Positions 45,868 to 55,743 of a stretch of DNA of 64,000 nucleotides are shown here, in pieces. Positions within the stretch are counted from its first letter, which is position 1. Every line of letters begins with the position of its first letter. The stretch is from Methylocaldum sp. 14B (GTDB taxonomy: Bacteria > Pseudomonadota > Gammaproteobacteria > Methylococcales > Methylococcaceae), in assembly GCF_002005105.1 (NCBI RefSeq), contig NZ_MSCV01000032.1, positions 1 through 64,000 of the forward strand, written 5' to 3'. The notes under the pieces were generated by a model. That model was not told the origin of the DNA, ran no database searches, and saw only the letters and a list, made by a program, of their open reading frames with translations. The position numbers were made by a program, and so were the translations under genes.

Positions 45868-46844
45868 ACGGTCTTTATTTCCTGAAAAGCCCGGTATGCG
45901 CCTCGATTCTATTGGTCCTTTGCAGCCTCCGGCTCGGCTGGGCGGAAGAGTCGCCGCCTCTGGCGGGGACGGCCTATGTGACCTCCTGGTTCGGCGGCGG
46001 CGTCGCCATGGTTGATCTTGCTTCCGGCGCGGTGAGGCAGACGATTCCGGTCGGCATCCACAACCACAACGTGGCCTTGCGGCCGGATCAGAAACAGGCC
46101 TGGGTGACGAACAACAACGCCGGCACGGTGGCGGTCATCGACACCGCGGGCAATACGGTCATCCGGTCCCTCGCCACCGGCCTGGGGCCGCGCCACACGT
46201 ACTTCAGCCCGGACGGAAAGGAAGCCTACATCACCAACGAATTCGAGAACCGGGTGGAAGTCTTCGATACGGAAACCCTTGCATCATTGCGCACGTTCCA
46301 GGTAGGCCACATGCCTCATTTCGCGCTGGTGGCCGGCGACCAGGTGTTCGTCACCAATTTCGGCGGCGGCGATGTGACTGTGTTCTCTCGCTCGAAACGG
46401 AAGACGCTCGCGACGGTGCCTGTGGGGGCCGGACCTCTGGGCGCGGGCGCCCTCAAGGACGGCAAGCGCGTCTACATCGCCTGTCACAACGCCAATCACG
46501 TGGCAGTGATCGACGGAACGACCCACAAGCTGATCACCCGCATTCCCACCGACGCCGGGCCGGTACAGGTCACGGTGACGCCGGACCAGACCCGTGCCTA
46601 TGTCGCCAACGACGGGGCCGGCACGGTGCAGAAAATCGATCTCGCGACCCACCGCATCGTCAAGACCATCCCCATCGCGCCGGACGCCGGCAGCCACGGC
46701 ATAGGTTTCGCTAGCGGCGGGCGCTGGCTCTTGATCACCAACACCGGCGCAGGCACCGTCTCGGTGATCGACACCAAGACGGACGAGGTAGTAAAGACTA
46801 TCCCCGTGCCCAAGGCCCCGGAAGGCATCGCCGTCAAACGCTGA
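45864..46844 (+). CDS. secreted YncE-like beta-propeller protein
   Basis: The 326-residue protein has a signal peptide (ASILLVLCSLRLGWA) and about seven YVTN-type repeats, seen as AWVTNNNAGTVAVIDT, AYITNEFENRVEVFDTETL, AYVANDGAGTVQKIDL and LLITNTGAGTVSVIDTK. This is a seven-bladed propeller of the YncE/surface-layer type. Such proteins bind metals, DNA or partner proteins in the periplasm; no catalytic motif is visible. It is coupled to the ChrB-like fragment by an ATGA overlap. Confidence 0.85.
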   Translation: MNGLYFLKSPVCASILLVLCSLRLGWAEESPPLAGTAYVTSWFGGGVAMVDLASGAVRQTIPVGIHNHNVALRPDQKQAWVTNNNAGTVAVIDTAGNTVIRSLATGLGPRHTYFSPDGKEAYITNEFENRVEVFDTETLASLRTFQVGHMPHFALVAGDQVFVTNFGGGDVTVFSRSKRKTLATVPVGAGPLGAGALKDGKRVYIACHNANHVAVIDGTTHKLITRIPTDAGPVQVTVTPDQTRAYVANDGAGTVQKIDLATHRIVKTIPIAPDAGSHGIGFASGGRWLLITNTGAGTVSVIDTKTDEVVKTIPVPKAPEGIAVKR

Positions 46845-47235
46845 ACTCCTTACCCTTCACGCTGTAACCTGGCTGCAGTCTAACAATCGTGTAGCGACGT
46901 AGGGTTTGAAAAAGTTTGTCATAGCGGAGCCGGATTTTTTCTGACGCTGCGGACGATGGAATGAGGTATAAAAGGGAGAAGTGTTCTGTCCCGACGGAGC
47001 CTTTATGAGGTCGCTGGGCCTCTGGAAATAAACAGGCGCTCAGTTTGGTTGTGATCTCGAATAGAGGCCGTACCCACCGCAAACCCTACCGGGGAGATTT
47101 CCCCATATAAGGGCAATCCCTCCGAGTTCGCTTAGGAGGGAATCATTGCGAGGAGGCTATGAGAATCTGTACAACAACGAGTATTTTTGGCTGTTGAACA
47201 TTGATCTTGACTACCGATAAGCTTTCGGTTCGAAG
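46845..47235. other. intergenic stretch with no recognised gene
   Basis: About 390 bases separate the beta-propeller gene from the phosphorothioation-associated gene. The only long frame, 46834-47082 on the minus strand, has no family pattern I know and no good start signal. The base composition drops toward AT from about 46860, which marks the border of the defence island. No att-like repeat or tRNA was found. Confidence 0.5.
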
Positions 47236-49839
47236 ATGTCCTCTGTTGGGAAAAATGTTGCCCAAAATTTATATATCCACCTCTCCGCACTTGACCCGAA
47301 TGATAAAGAGAGGCGTGAGCTAATCCTGACCGCCTCAGCCCTCACTGACACGTGTCCAGGTCAAGATTTCAACGTCGTCAAATTCAGCCACGATAGCGCA
47401 CGGCTCACGCTGCTCGATTACCCTGGTTTCTTCGAGGAGGGGTTCCCGGCTCTCAAGCGATATTGGACCGTCGATCTCGGCAACGGCACTGTCCATCTCC
47501 GCGCCTACGAAGGCTCGCTCAATCCTCCCATTTTGCACCGCAAGGAATTGCTCCTAACCTTGGAGCATCCGCAATTCGCCGAATTTGCCGCGCTAACTTC
47601 CGCCGCCGAGCAAATCGGACTTTTCGACGATACCACTCGCATCGGCTTCCAACAGGCTTGGAGTACTCTGCTGGCGCAAAAAGGCTATCGTGTCGTCGGC
47701 CATCAGCTGGTGCCTATCGGCAATGAAGAATCGGATGTCGACGATGAGCTTCAACATAAGGCTTTTCGCGGCGTTGCCCGCTATCTTACCGCGCTGACGC
47801 GCTATGGTTTTTCCGCGCCAGTACAAACGCTGGCCCGCTTCGGCTTGCTCGACGGGTGGAAATCCGTGTTCGACTATGGTTGCGGACGCGGTGACGACTT
47901 GCGGGGATTGCGGGAGAACGGCATTGAGGCGGCAGGCTGGGATCCGTATTACGCCGCAGACAGGGAGAAGCGAACGGCGCACATCGTCAACTTGGGCTTC
48001 GTCATCAACGTCATCGAAGACCCAGTCGAGCGCATGGAAGCCTTGCGTGGTGCCTATGCCTTGGCCGATGAGTTGCTGGTCGTCTCGGCCATGCTGGCCA
48101 ACCCGGAGTCGGTCCGCGGCACCCCTTATGGCGACGGCGTGCTAACCGCGCGCAACACCTTTCAGAAGTACTACACCCAAGGCGAATTGCGCGCCTATCT
48201 TGCCGAGGTATTGGACGAAGAGCCGATACCGGTCGGCCCCGGCATCTTTTACGTCTTCAAGGACAAGGAGGCCGAGCAGCGTTTCATGATCGGACGCCAG
48301 GTCAACCGCCGCAATGTCTTGAGGATTGCACATTTGTCTCGGCCAGAAAAACCGGCCCGACGAGATAAAGCCGAGGAAAAATACCAGCAGCACCGCACGC
48401 TGCTAGAAGCGCTCTGGGAAACCTGGCTTAGGTTAGGGCGAGAGCCGGACCGCAGCGAAATTCCAGCTAATGGTCAAATAGATAACCTTCCTCTTGGATA
48501 TGGCCGAGATGAGGGTGATCTCAATCAAACCTCATTGAACCTATCGGCAATCACAACCCACCTCGGTTCCCTCCCGGCCGCTCTTCGCTTCGTCAAATCC
48601 CACAAAGATTGTGCCGAGGCGCTACTCGAACAAGCCCGCAGTTCCCGAATTGATGATCTAAGCGTCTATTTTGCTCACCTGCAGTTCGAATCTCGCAAAC
48701 CCTATCGCTACTTGGAAAATCGCCTGCGAAAGGACGTGAAGGCCTTTTTCGGCGACTACTGCGGAGCGCTAGAAGCAGGTCGGGAACTCCTTTTTGCCGC
48801 CGGCAAGCCTGAAAACATCGACGCCGCCTGCCGGGAGGCAGCCGAGCGAGGAATCGGGTGGCTGGAAGAGAGTGAATCCCTCACTTTGCCAACCGAACTT
48901 GTGGTACAGCTCCCGCCGGTGCTGCGGACCTATGTCGGCTGCAGTCTACGCCTCTACGGCGATGCCACCAGCGCCGACCTCATCAAGATTCATATCCGTT
49001 CCGGTAAGCTCACCCTCATGAGCTTCGACGATTTCCCGGGCAGGCCTCTGCCGCGCATGATTCAGCGCACCAAAATCAAACTCCGGGAACAAGATCTGGA
49101 TATTTTCGAGTACGGTGAAGCCTACGAACCACCCTATCTCTATCGCAAGTCACGCTACATCAACGAAGAATTCCCGAATTACGCAGAGCAACTGGCCTTC
49201 GAGGCAGAGCTTGAAAAAGCCGGCTTGCTCAACTTCACCGGATATGGCCCCAAACCCAGCGAATTTGATGCCCATCTTGCCCAGACTCGGTGGGAAATCG
49301 ATGGCTTTCAACTCGTGCGTAGTCGGACTATCCCAAAACTCGAGGATCCCTGCGGCCACCATTTCACCTATCGGCAATTGATCGAATGCGGGGAGACCCA
49401 GGCGCGCACCGGTCTTCCCAATCGTCCCAAGGAGCCGGACAGTTACACAGCGCTATATGAATTGGCCACGAACATCCTGGATCCAGTGATCGACTACTTC
49501 GGCATGATCAAACTCACTTACGGTTTCTGTTCGGCCGAACTCGCCAAGCACATCAAAGGACGCATCGCGCCCAAGCTGGATCAACATGCTGCCCATGAGC
49601 GCAACCGCTTGGATAAACCCGTCTGTCTCCGATTAGGCGCGGCGGTGGACTTCATCGTCGAGGATGAGGACATGGAAGAGGTCGCACGCTGGATAATGGC
49701 GAACCTGCCTTTTGATCGGCTGTATTACTACGGCGCAGATCGACCTATCCATGTAAGCTATTCGGAATCCCGATTGGGAGAAGCCTGGGAGCTGCGGCCG
49801 CAAGCCGAAGGCAGGAAGGTTCCAAGAGCCTTTAGGTAA
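47236..49839 (+). CDS. DNA phosphorothioation-associated methyltransferase-like protein with duplicated domain and M15-like C-terminus
   Basis: The 867-residue protein has four parts. Residues 40-160 form a domain (domain A) that recurs at about 565-695; shared positions include the LTLLDYPGFFEE/LTLMSFDDFPGR segment and the ends GHQLV/GFQLV. Residues 175-340 are the SAM-binding methyltransferase domain known from TIGR04096-type Dnd-associated proteins, with FDYGCGRGDDLRGL at 212-225. Residues 735-845 look like an M15/DD-peptidase-type fold, but the His of the usual SxHxxG site is Cys 797; Asp 805 and the last His 839 remain. It precedes sspA and may modify or regulate the system. Domain functions are inference. 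Confidence 0.85.
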   Translation: MSSVGKNVAQNLYIHLSALDPNDKERRELILTASALTDTCPGQDFNVVKFSHDSARLTLLDYPGFFEEGFPALKRYWTVDLGNGTVHLRAYEGSLNPPILHRKELLLTLEHPQFAEFAALTSAAEQIGLFDDTTRIGFQQAWSTLLAQKGYRVVGHQLVPIGNEESDVDDELQHKAFRGVARYLTALTRYGFSAPVQTLARFGLLDGWKSVFDYGCGRGDDLRGLRENGIEAAGWDPYYAADREKRTAHIVNLGFVINVIEDPVERMEALRGAYALADELLVVSAMLANPESVRGTPYGDGVLTARNTFQKYYTQGELRAYLAEVLDEEPIPVGPGIFYVFKDKEAEQRFMIGRQVNRRNVLRIAHLSRPEKPARRDKAEEKYQQHRTLLEALWETWLRLGREPDRSEIPANGQIDNLPLGYGRDEGDLNQTSLNLSAITTHLGSLPAALRFVKSHKDCAEALLEQARSSRIDDLSVYFAHLQFESRKPYRYLENRLRKDVKAFFGDYCGALEAGRELLFAAGKPENIDAACREAAERGIGWLEESESLTLPTELVVQLPPVLRTYVGCSLRLYGDATSADLIKIHIRSGKLTLMSFDDFPGRPLPRMIQRTKIKLREQDLDIFEYGEAYEPPYLYRKSRYINEEFPNYAEQLAFEAELEKAGLLNFTGYGPKPSEFDAHLAQTRWEIDGFQLVRSRTIPKLEDPCGHHFTYRQLIECGETQARTGLPNRPKEPDSYTALYELATNILDPVIDYFGMIKLTYGFCSAELAKHIKGRIAPKLDQHAAHERNRLDKPVCLRLGAAVDFIVEDEDMEEVARWIMANLPFDRLYYYGADRPIHVSYSESRLGEAWELRPQAEGRKVPRAFR

Positions 49840-50038
49840 TCGAGGCTGCGCCTTGATACCTTGATATAAGTAAGCTGGCTCGCGGACCCCCTATGGTCAA
49901 CCTAAAGCTTCGTCGATATAGATGATCTTTGCGGGGAAGATGAAGGAGGTGATGCCCGCGTGGTCTGCCACAAGTAGAAGACCGTTTACAGATTAGATGC
50001 TACCGCTCTTCGGTAGAGGCGCGGGCAATTGTGCGAAA

Positions 50039-51226
50039 TCACTCGAAATGGGCGGAAGGGATTTTTGAAAGCCGCTCCAATGCCTGACCTATCAGGCCGA
50101 CAGCGTCCTCGACATCACTATCGGTTGTCCCAAAGCCAAGGCTGAAACGGATCGAGGCTTCGGCTTCATCACCGGTCAAGCCGATGGCTTTCAGAACGTG
50201 GGACGGTTCCGGGATGCCCGATGTGCACGCCGAACCGGTCGAGGCGGCAAGACCAGGCTGAAGCGCATTCAGGATGTCATGCGCCGATAACCCGGGGAAC
50301 ACAACGTTTACATTACCGGGATGCCGGTTTTCACCTCTTGGACCGTTGAGCCGGACAGGCCACGGCAGGCCGAGCAACTTTTCCAGAAAGGTGTCGCGTC
50401 GTTTGCGCAAGATCGAGCGCTCCTTTTCGTTTGCTTGGGCTACAAGAATTTCCGCCGCCGCGCCCATTCCTATACACAAAGCTGCGGGCAAGGTGCCCGA
50501 GCGCAGACCGTTTTGCTGCCCGCCCCCATATATCAGGGGCTCAATCCGGTCTTGAAGATCCCTGCGTATATAAAGAATGCCAATACCTGCCGGACCGTAC
50601 ATTTTGTGCGCGGATAGGCTCAAGAAATCCACGTCCCGAGCAAGCGACTCCAGGTTCATGGCGACAGGCGCTTGCGCAGCATCGCAGTGGAAGAGCGCTC
50701 CCGCTTTTCGAGCGGCTTCGGCGAGGCCATTAATGTCTTGGATCGTTCCGATCTCGTTATTCACGGCCATGATCGATACGGCAAGCACGTCGTCGTCCAG
50801 CGCATCCTCCAGGTCCGACACGGACACACGGCCGTCCTTGTCTACAGGCAGGTGCTCGACCGTGTAGCCGAGCTTCTGTTCCAGAATGCGCGCGACTTCG
50901 AGCACGGATTTGTGCTCAACTGCACTGACCAGAATCTTCCGCCGCGCGCCCGCAGTTTCGTGCCTGCCAAGACCGAGAAGGGCAAGGTTGTTCGCTTCCG
51001 TGGCCCCGGACGTGAAAACAATCTCGTCCGCATCGGCACCAATTAGGTTTGCGATGCTGTGCGCCGCCTCAGCCACAGCTCGGGAAGTTTCCCATCCGAC
51101 TCGGTGATCCGATGCATGAGGATTTCCGAACTTCTCCCTGAAAAACGGAATCATTTTCTGTAAAACACGTTCATCGACCGGGGTGGTCGCTTGGTGGTCG
51201 AAATACAGAGTTCGCGAAATTCTCAT
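50039..51226 (-). CDS. sspA: SspA/DndA-type cysteine desulfurase
   Basis: This 395-residue PLP enzyme takes sulfur from cysteine as a persulfide and gives it to the DNA-modification machinery. The PLP Lys is K208 in SAHKMYGPAG, and the catalytic Cys is C334 in STGSACTSG. SAVEHKS and DAAQAPV are also conserved IscS/NifS features. It is divergent from sspBCD with a 151-base gap, a layout seen in phosphorothioation clusters. General IscS duties cannot be excluded, but no isc genes are near. Confidence 0.88.
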   Translation of the reverse strand: MRISRTLYFDHQATTPVDERVLQKMIPFFREKFGNPHASDHRVGWETSRAVAEAAHSIANLIGADADEIVFTSGATEANNLALLGLGRHETAGARRKILVSAVEHKSVLEVARILEQKLGYTVEHLPVDKDGRVSVSDLEDALDDDVLAVSIMAVNNEIGTIQDINGLAEAARKAGALFHCDAAQAPVAMNLESLARDVDFLSLSAHKMYGPAGIGILYIRRDLQDRIEPLIYGGGQQNGLRSGTLPAALCIGMGAAAEILVAQANEKERSILRKRRDTFLEKLLGLPWPVRLNGPRGENRHPGNVNVVFPGLSAHDILNALQPGLAASTGSACTSGIPEPSHVLKAIGLTGDEAEASIRFSLGFGTTDSDVEDAVGLIGQALERLSKIPSAHFE

Positions 51227-51377
51227 TATAATTCATTGGCCTATGGGTTTAGGTTTTGATGGCTCAGACCGATTGAGAGCCCGCGGTTCCTGGGGGGAAT
51301 CTCCAGCCTCAGATTGACCATAGCACAGGCGTGCGTTAGAGTCGAACTGGAGACATCATCCAGTAGCCGGAGGAGAC

Positions 51378-52337
51378 ATGGCACGCGGACCACTTTATCA
51401 AGACACCTACAGTCCACAATTCTCAGGACACGAAACATTCCCCTTGCGCTACGGTTGGCTGAAAAAGGTGTATGACCGCGTTTCCGAAACGGAACACAAT
51501 GCAAATAACAGGTCCGCCTGTTGGGACGATGATGCCATCGCGCGTTTCGGGGTCGGCAAAAACATGGTCGGCTCCATGCGCCATTGGGCGAAAACCGTCG
51601 GCATTATCGAGGAGCCGCAGGGGACCAATTCGGTTCGAACCACCCGGCTTGGCCACATGCTGTTCGGGCCGGAGCGCCTCGATCCCTATCTCGAGAATCC
51701 CTCTACCCTTTGGTTAATCCATTGGCAGATTGCAGCCCACCCTGAAAAAACAACGTGGTTTTGGGCGTTCAGCCATTTCCCCGCTGTAACCTTTGAGAGA
51801 GAGAGCCTGACAAAAAAACTCGAACGCCTTGCAAAGGAGCGCAATTGGTCGCGTGCGTCGAACGCCACAATAAAGAACGATGTTGCCTGCTTTATCCGCA
51901 CCTATGTCGCCCGTCAGCCTTCCGGCAAGACCGGACATGACGATGCTCTTGAATCACCGCTCACCGAATTGGGGTTGATCAAGGCGATCGGCAAAAGGGA
52001 CGGTTTCCGTTTCGTGCGCGGCCCCAAATCAACATTGGGGCACGGTGTATTTGTCTATGCGCTGATGGATTTCTGGCTGCGGTACTCCAACGCGACGACA
52101 TTGTCGTTCGAGGCCATAGCCCATGAACCGGGCGGGCCGGGGCGTGTATTCGCCTTTGAAGAAAACGATGTGGCCGACCGTCTCGCCGCTCTCGATGAGG
52201 AGACAGCCGGTGCGCTCCGATGGTCCGAAACCGCCGGCCTAAAGCAGGTTGTGCGTAACATCGATATCAGCGAAGATACAAAATTTTCCTATCTACAGAT
52301 GGATTACGCCGAGCATGCAGGAAGGGAGGCAGCCTGA
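51378..52337 (+). CDS. sspB: SspB (DUF4007), single-strand phosphorothioation nickase component
   Basis: The 319-residue protein has the DUF4007 hallmark near the N terminus: SPQFSGHETFPLRYGWLKK, then FGVGKNMVGSMRHWA. In studied SspABCD systems this protein binds and nicks DNA so that a phosphorothioate can be inserted in one strand. A strong ribosome-binding site (GGAGGAGAC) precedes the ATG. Its stop overlaps the sspC start by one base (TGATG), so the genes are coupled. Confidence 0.88.
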   Translation: MARGPLYQDTYSPQFSGHETFPLRYGWLKKVYDRVSETEHNANNRSACWDDDAIARFGVGKNMVGSMRHWAKTVGIIEEPQGTNSVRTTRLGHMLFGPERLDPYLENPSTLWLIHWQIAAHPEKTTWFWAFSHFPAVTFERESLTKKLERLAKERNWSRASNATIKNDVACFIRTYVARQPSGKTGHDDALESPLTELGLIKAIGKRDGFRFVRGPKSTLGHGVFVYALMDFWLRYSNATTLSFEAIAHEPGGPGRVFAFEENDVADRLAALDEETAGALRWSETAGLKQVVRNIDISEDTKFSYLQMDYAEHAGREAA

Positions 52338-55300
52338 TGCCATTGAACGAACGCGTCCGTATCGCCCGACGTTTCCTGAGATCCGTCCGTATTGATTCGG
52401 ATCTTGGCGAAGCGGCGGCTCTTGATGGATTCATTTGCCCTCAATCCTCCGCTGAAGTCCTGATGACATTGGCGCGCCACGTTTCGGAAACCGGACAGGG
52501 GGCGTTTACCTGGACCGGGCCATATGGCAGCGGCAAATCAAGTCTTGTTATTGCCCTGAGCGCATTGCTGAACGGCAATACTGAATTGCAGGAGCGGGCG
52601 GTCAGAGTTTTTGGCCAGAAACTCACGAAGACGATTTGGGATGCCCTACCGACAGGAACAGAGGGATGGCATGTTGTGCCGGTCGTCGGGAGACGTCACG
52701 CTCCCGTCGAAGTTATCGGAGAAGCTGTTCAGAGAGCCGGGATCGTGCACTGTGTGCCACACGGAGGATGGAATGAAAGCAACCTTATCGCGGCGCTGAC
52801 AGAGGCGGTGGCGTCCCAGACTGGGACGCATGGCGGCCTCATCCTGTTCATCGACGAGATGGGCAAGTTTCTTGAAGCGGCTGCGCAGGATGGATCCGAT
52901 ATTTATGTTTTTCAAGAACTGGCCGAAGTTGCCTCGCGCAGCAAGGGGCGTTTGCTGGTCATTGGCATATTGCACCAGGCATTCGAAGAATATGCGCATC
53001 GCCTTTCTCACGAGGCGCGCGATGAGTGGGCAAAAATTCAGGGGCGTTTCATCGACCTTGTTGTCAACACCGCAGGCGAAGAGCAGATCGACCTGATCTC
53101 GCGTGCGATCGAAAGCGATCATCATCCCAAAGAACCCGGCAAGCTGTCGTCCACGATCGCTGCTTTTGCTCGCCGTGAACGCATGAATGACGCCGCCCGT
53201 TTGGCCGCGATGCTTGAATCCTGCTGGCCTCTGCATCCGGTTGTGGCCTACCTGCTCGGGCCGATATCGCGGCGTCGCTTCGGCCAGAACCAGCGCAGCA
53301 TCTTCGGATTTCTGAATTCATCGGAGCCGTATGGTTTTCAAGATTTCCTGAACCATGCCAATGACGATGAGTTGTATGGTCCGGACCGCCTGTGGGACTA
53401 TCTTCGCGCCAATCTGGAGCCATCCATTCTGGCCTCGCCGGACGGTCATCGCTGGGCTCTGGCCGCCGAGGCCCTTGAGCGATGCGAGTCTATAGGGGGC
53501 GATGCCCTGCACATCAAACTGCTCAAGACCATCGCCGTCATTGATCTGTTCAAAGAACGCTCGGGACTAGTCGCAAATTTCGAATTGCTGTGCGCCTGTC
53601 TGCCTAGATCATCTCCCAAGGACATCAGAACAGCGTTGTCCGACCTAGACAAGTGGTCGTTCACAATCTTCAAGAAGTTCTTGGATGCCCACGCCATATT
53701 CGCCGGAAGCGACTTCGATATCGACCAAGCCGTGCGCACGGCGCTAGAGGAAATCGACGAGATTGATTTCAAGCTCCTCAAATCCCTAGCTGGCCTCCAA
53801 CCCGTTCTGGCCAAGCGGCACTATCATAAAACCGGGGCGCTGCGCTGGTTTGAAGTCAACATCGTCCCGTCGAGCGGCGTTATTGACTTTGCTGCTCACT
53901 ACAAACCCGAGAACGGCGCGATCGGGCAATTCCTGCTTATTATTCCCACCGAAGGGGAAAGCGAAGAACGCGCGCAGGATCTTTGCCGCAAGGCGGCGCG
54001 CTACAGCAAGAACGGTAGTCACAAATGGGATATCGTTGTCGGCATTTCCAAACGTTCCTGGGCGATTGTTCCTTTGGCGCGGGAATTGTTTGCGCTGGAA
54101 AACGTGAGCAACAATCATGCGGAACTGGCTGGAGACCCTGTTGCCCGACGGGAAGTTTCCGCACGTCTCGCAGAGATGCAGGCGCTGCTGGAAATGGAAC
54201 TGCATAAGGCCTTTGACACCGCATTGTGGTTCCGCAAGAACTACCCACCAAAACCCCTGCGCTCGGCTGAGCTGAACGGCATTGCGTCCGAACTTGCGGA
54301 TCACCGGTTTGACCAGTGCCCGCAATTGCACAATGAGTTGCTGAACCGCCAGAAGCCGTCGAGCAACGCCATTGGCGCACAGAATATCTTGTTGCGGCGC
54401 ATGGTCCTCAACGAAGGCGAGCCGCGTCTTGGCATCGACGGGTTCCCGGCCGAGGGCGGTCTTTTCGCGTCCATTCTTGAATCAACCCGGCTCTACATAC
54501 ATACGGCCACGGGATGGCGCTTTACCGCACCAGGGCAAGGTGAAGCCGATCCTTGCCGCTTGGCCCCGCTATGGGAAGCTGCTCTAGACCATATCAAAGA
54601 GAATGCCGGCCGGACGATCGCGGTCTCTGAGCTGTTCGATCTCTGGCACCGACCCCCGTTTGGCGTCAAGGATGGGCTTATGCCGGTTCTCGCTGTTGCG
54701 TTCATCCTTTCGCAACGCAATAAGTTGGCCGTTTACCGCGAGGGCATATTCAGGGCGCGCTTCGACGATGTCGATGTCGAATACCTGGCGATGGATGCGG
54801 CGGCTATACAGTTGCGATGGATGGACCTGAGCGATGTCTCCCGCCGACTGCTCTCCGGCATGGCAGAGATCGTTCGCGATCTCGACAGCACCAATGCTCT
54901 TGTACATCTGGAGCCTATCGATGTCGCGCGCGGCCTTGTGGCGATCTACGATCAATTGCCCGCGTGGACCAAGCGAACCATGCGCTTGTCTGCGAATGCC
55001 GTTCGTGTCCGCGACCTTTTCAAACGCGCAAAGGACCCCAATAAGTTCCTGTTCGATGACATTCCGGGAACGCTTGGCGAAGACGTTGCGAACCTTAATG
55101 AGGAAGCCCTGCGTCGGATCGTCGGGGGAGTCCGGGAAGGACTGGAGGAACTGGTGCACGCCTATCCCTCAATGCTTCACCGCTTGCGTGACATCATGCT
55201 CTCGGAGTTGCAGGTTCCGAATGTTTCCCCGCAATCTCTGGCGGAGTTGCGCGATCGTGCCGAGAACATCAGGCAACTTGCCGGCGACTTCAGGCTGGAA

Positions 55301-55741
55301 GCCTTTGTCGGCAGGCTCTCGCAATTCGATGGAAGTGTCGAGAGCTTCGAGGGCATCGCTAGTCTTGCCGCGAACAAACCGCCGCGCGACTGGGTTGACC
55401 CGGACCTGGACAAGTCCGGCATTGAAATTGCCGATATAGCCCAGAAATTCATTCGCGCGGAAACATACGCGCGCGTGAAGGGGCGTCCCGAGAAAAGACA
55501 GGCCATGGCCGTTGTGATCGGCATGGACGGCAGACCGGCGCCGCTCCTCGAAGAGTTTGACGTTGCCGACACGGACCGTGCAACGGTCAACGACCTGATC
55601 GAACGCGTCACCGCTGCTCTCGAAGAGGCGGATACCAGCCGGCGCAGTGTCATCTTGGCGGCATTGGCTGAACTCAGCGCACGCTACATGCAGACAGCAT
55701 TGCCTGCGGGCAAGGACGGGAAAGGACGAACGGCCTCTTAA
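52337..55741 (+). CDS. sspC: SspC, large ATPase of the phosphorothioation complex
   Basis: The 1134-residue protein has a Walker A GPYGSGKS at 61-68 and a Walker B LILFIDEMGK at 168-177 in an ATPase domain near the N terminus. The long remainder is mostly helical, without further motif that I can assign. Its size and its place between sspB and sspD match SspC, which supplies ATP hydrolysis for the modification. sspD follows after two bases. The unusual length of the C-terminal region suggests interaction domains, which is inference. Confidence 0.86.
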   Translation: MPLNERVRIARRFLRSVRIDSDLGEAAALDGFICPQSSAEVLMTLARHVSETGQGAFTWTGPYGSGKSSLVIALSALLNGNTELQERAVRVFGQKLTKTIWDALPTGTEGWHVVPVVGRRHAPVEVIGEAVQRAGIVHCVPHGGWNESNLIAALTEAVASQTGTHGGLILFIDEMGKFLEAAAQDGSDIYVFQELAEVASRSKGRLLVIGILHQAFEEYAHRLSHEARDEWAKIQGRFIDLVVNTAGEEQIDLISRAIESDHHPKEPGKLSSTIAAFARRERMNDAARLAAMLESCWPLHPVVAYLLGPISRRRFGQNQRSIFGFLNSSEPYGFQDFLNHANDDELYGPDRLWDYLRANLEPSILASPDGHRWALAAEALERCESIGGDALHIKLLKTIAVIDLFKERSGLVANFELLCACLPRSSPKDIRTALSDLDKWSFTIFKKFLDAHAIFAGSDFDIDQAVRTALEEIDEIDFKLLKSLAGLQPVLAKRHYHKTGALRWFEVNIVPSSGVIDFAAHYKPENGAIGQFLLIIPTEGESEERAQDLCRKAARYSKNGSHKWDIVVGISKRSWAIVPLARELFALENVSNNHAELAGDPVARREVSARLAEMQALLEMELHKAFDTALWFRKNYPPKPLRSAELNGIASELADHRFDQCPQLHNELLNRQKPSSNAIGAQNILLRRMVLNEGEPRLGIDGFPAEGGLFASILESTRLYIHTATGWRFTAPGQGEADPCRLAPLWEAALDHIKENAGRTIAVSELFDLWHRPPFGVKDGLMPVLAVAFILSQRNKLAVYREGIFRARFDDVDVEYLAMDAAAIQLRWMDLSDVSRRLLSGMAEIVRDLDSTNALVHLEPIDVARGLVAIYDQLPAWTKRTMRLSANAVRVRDLFKRAKDPNKFLFDDIPGTLGEDVANLNEEALRRIVGGVREGLEELVHAYPSMLHRLRDIMLSELQVPNVSPQSLAELRDRAENIRQLAGDFRLEAFVGRLSQFDGSVESFEGIASLAANKPPRDWVDPDLDKSGIEIADIAQKFIRAETYARVKGRPEKRQAMAVVIGMDGRPAPLLEEFDVADTDRATVNDLIERVTAALEEADTSRRSVILAALAELSARYMQTALPAGKDGKGRTAS

Positions 55742-55743
55742 CG

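Noticed and set aside
51226-51233. TATAAT right at the sspA start as its -10 box
   Set aside because: The box overlaps the start codon, so transcripts from it would lack the ATG.
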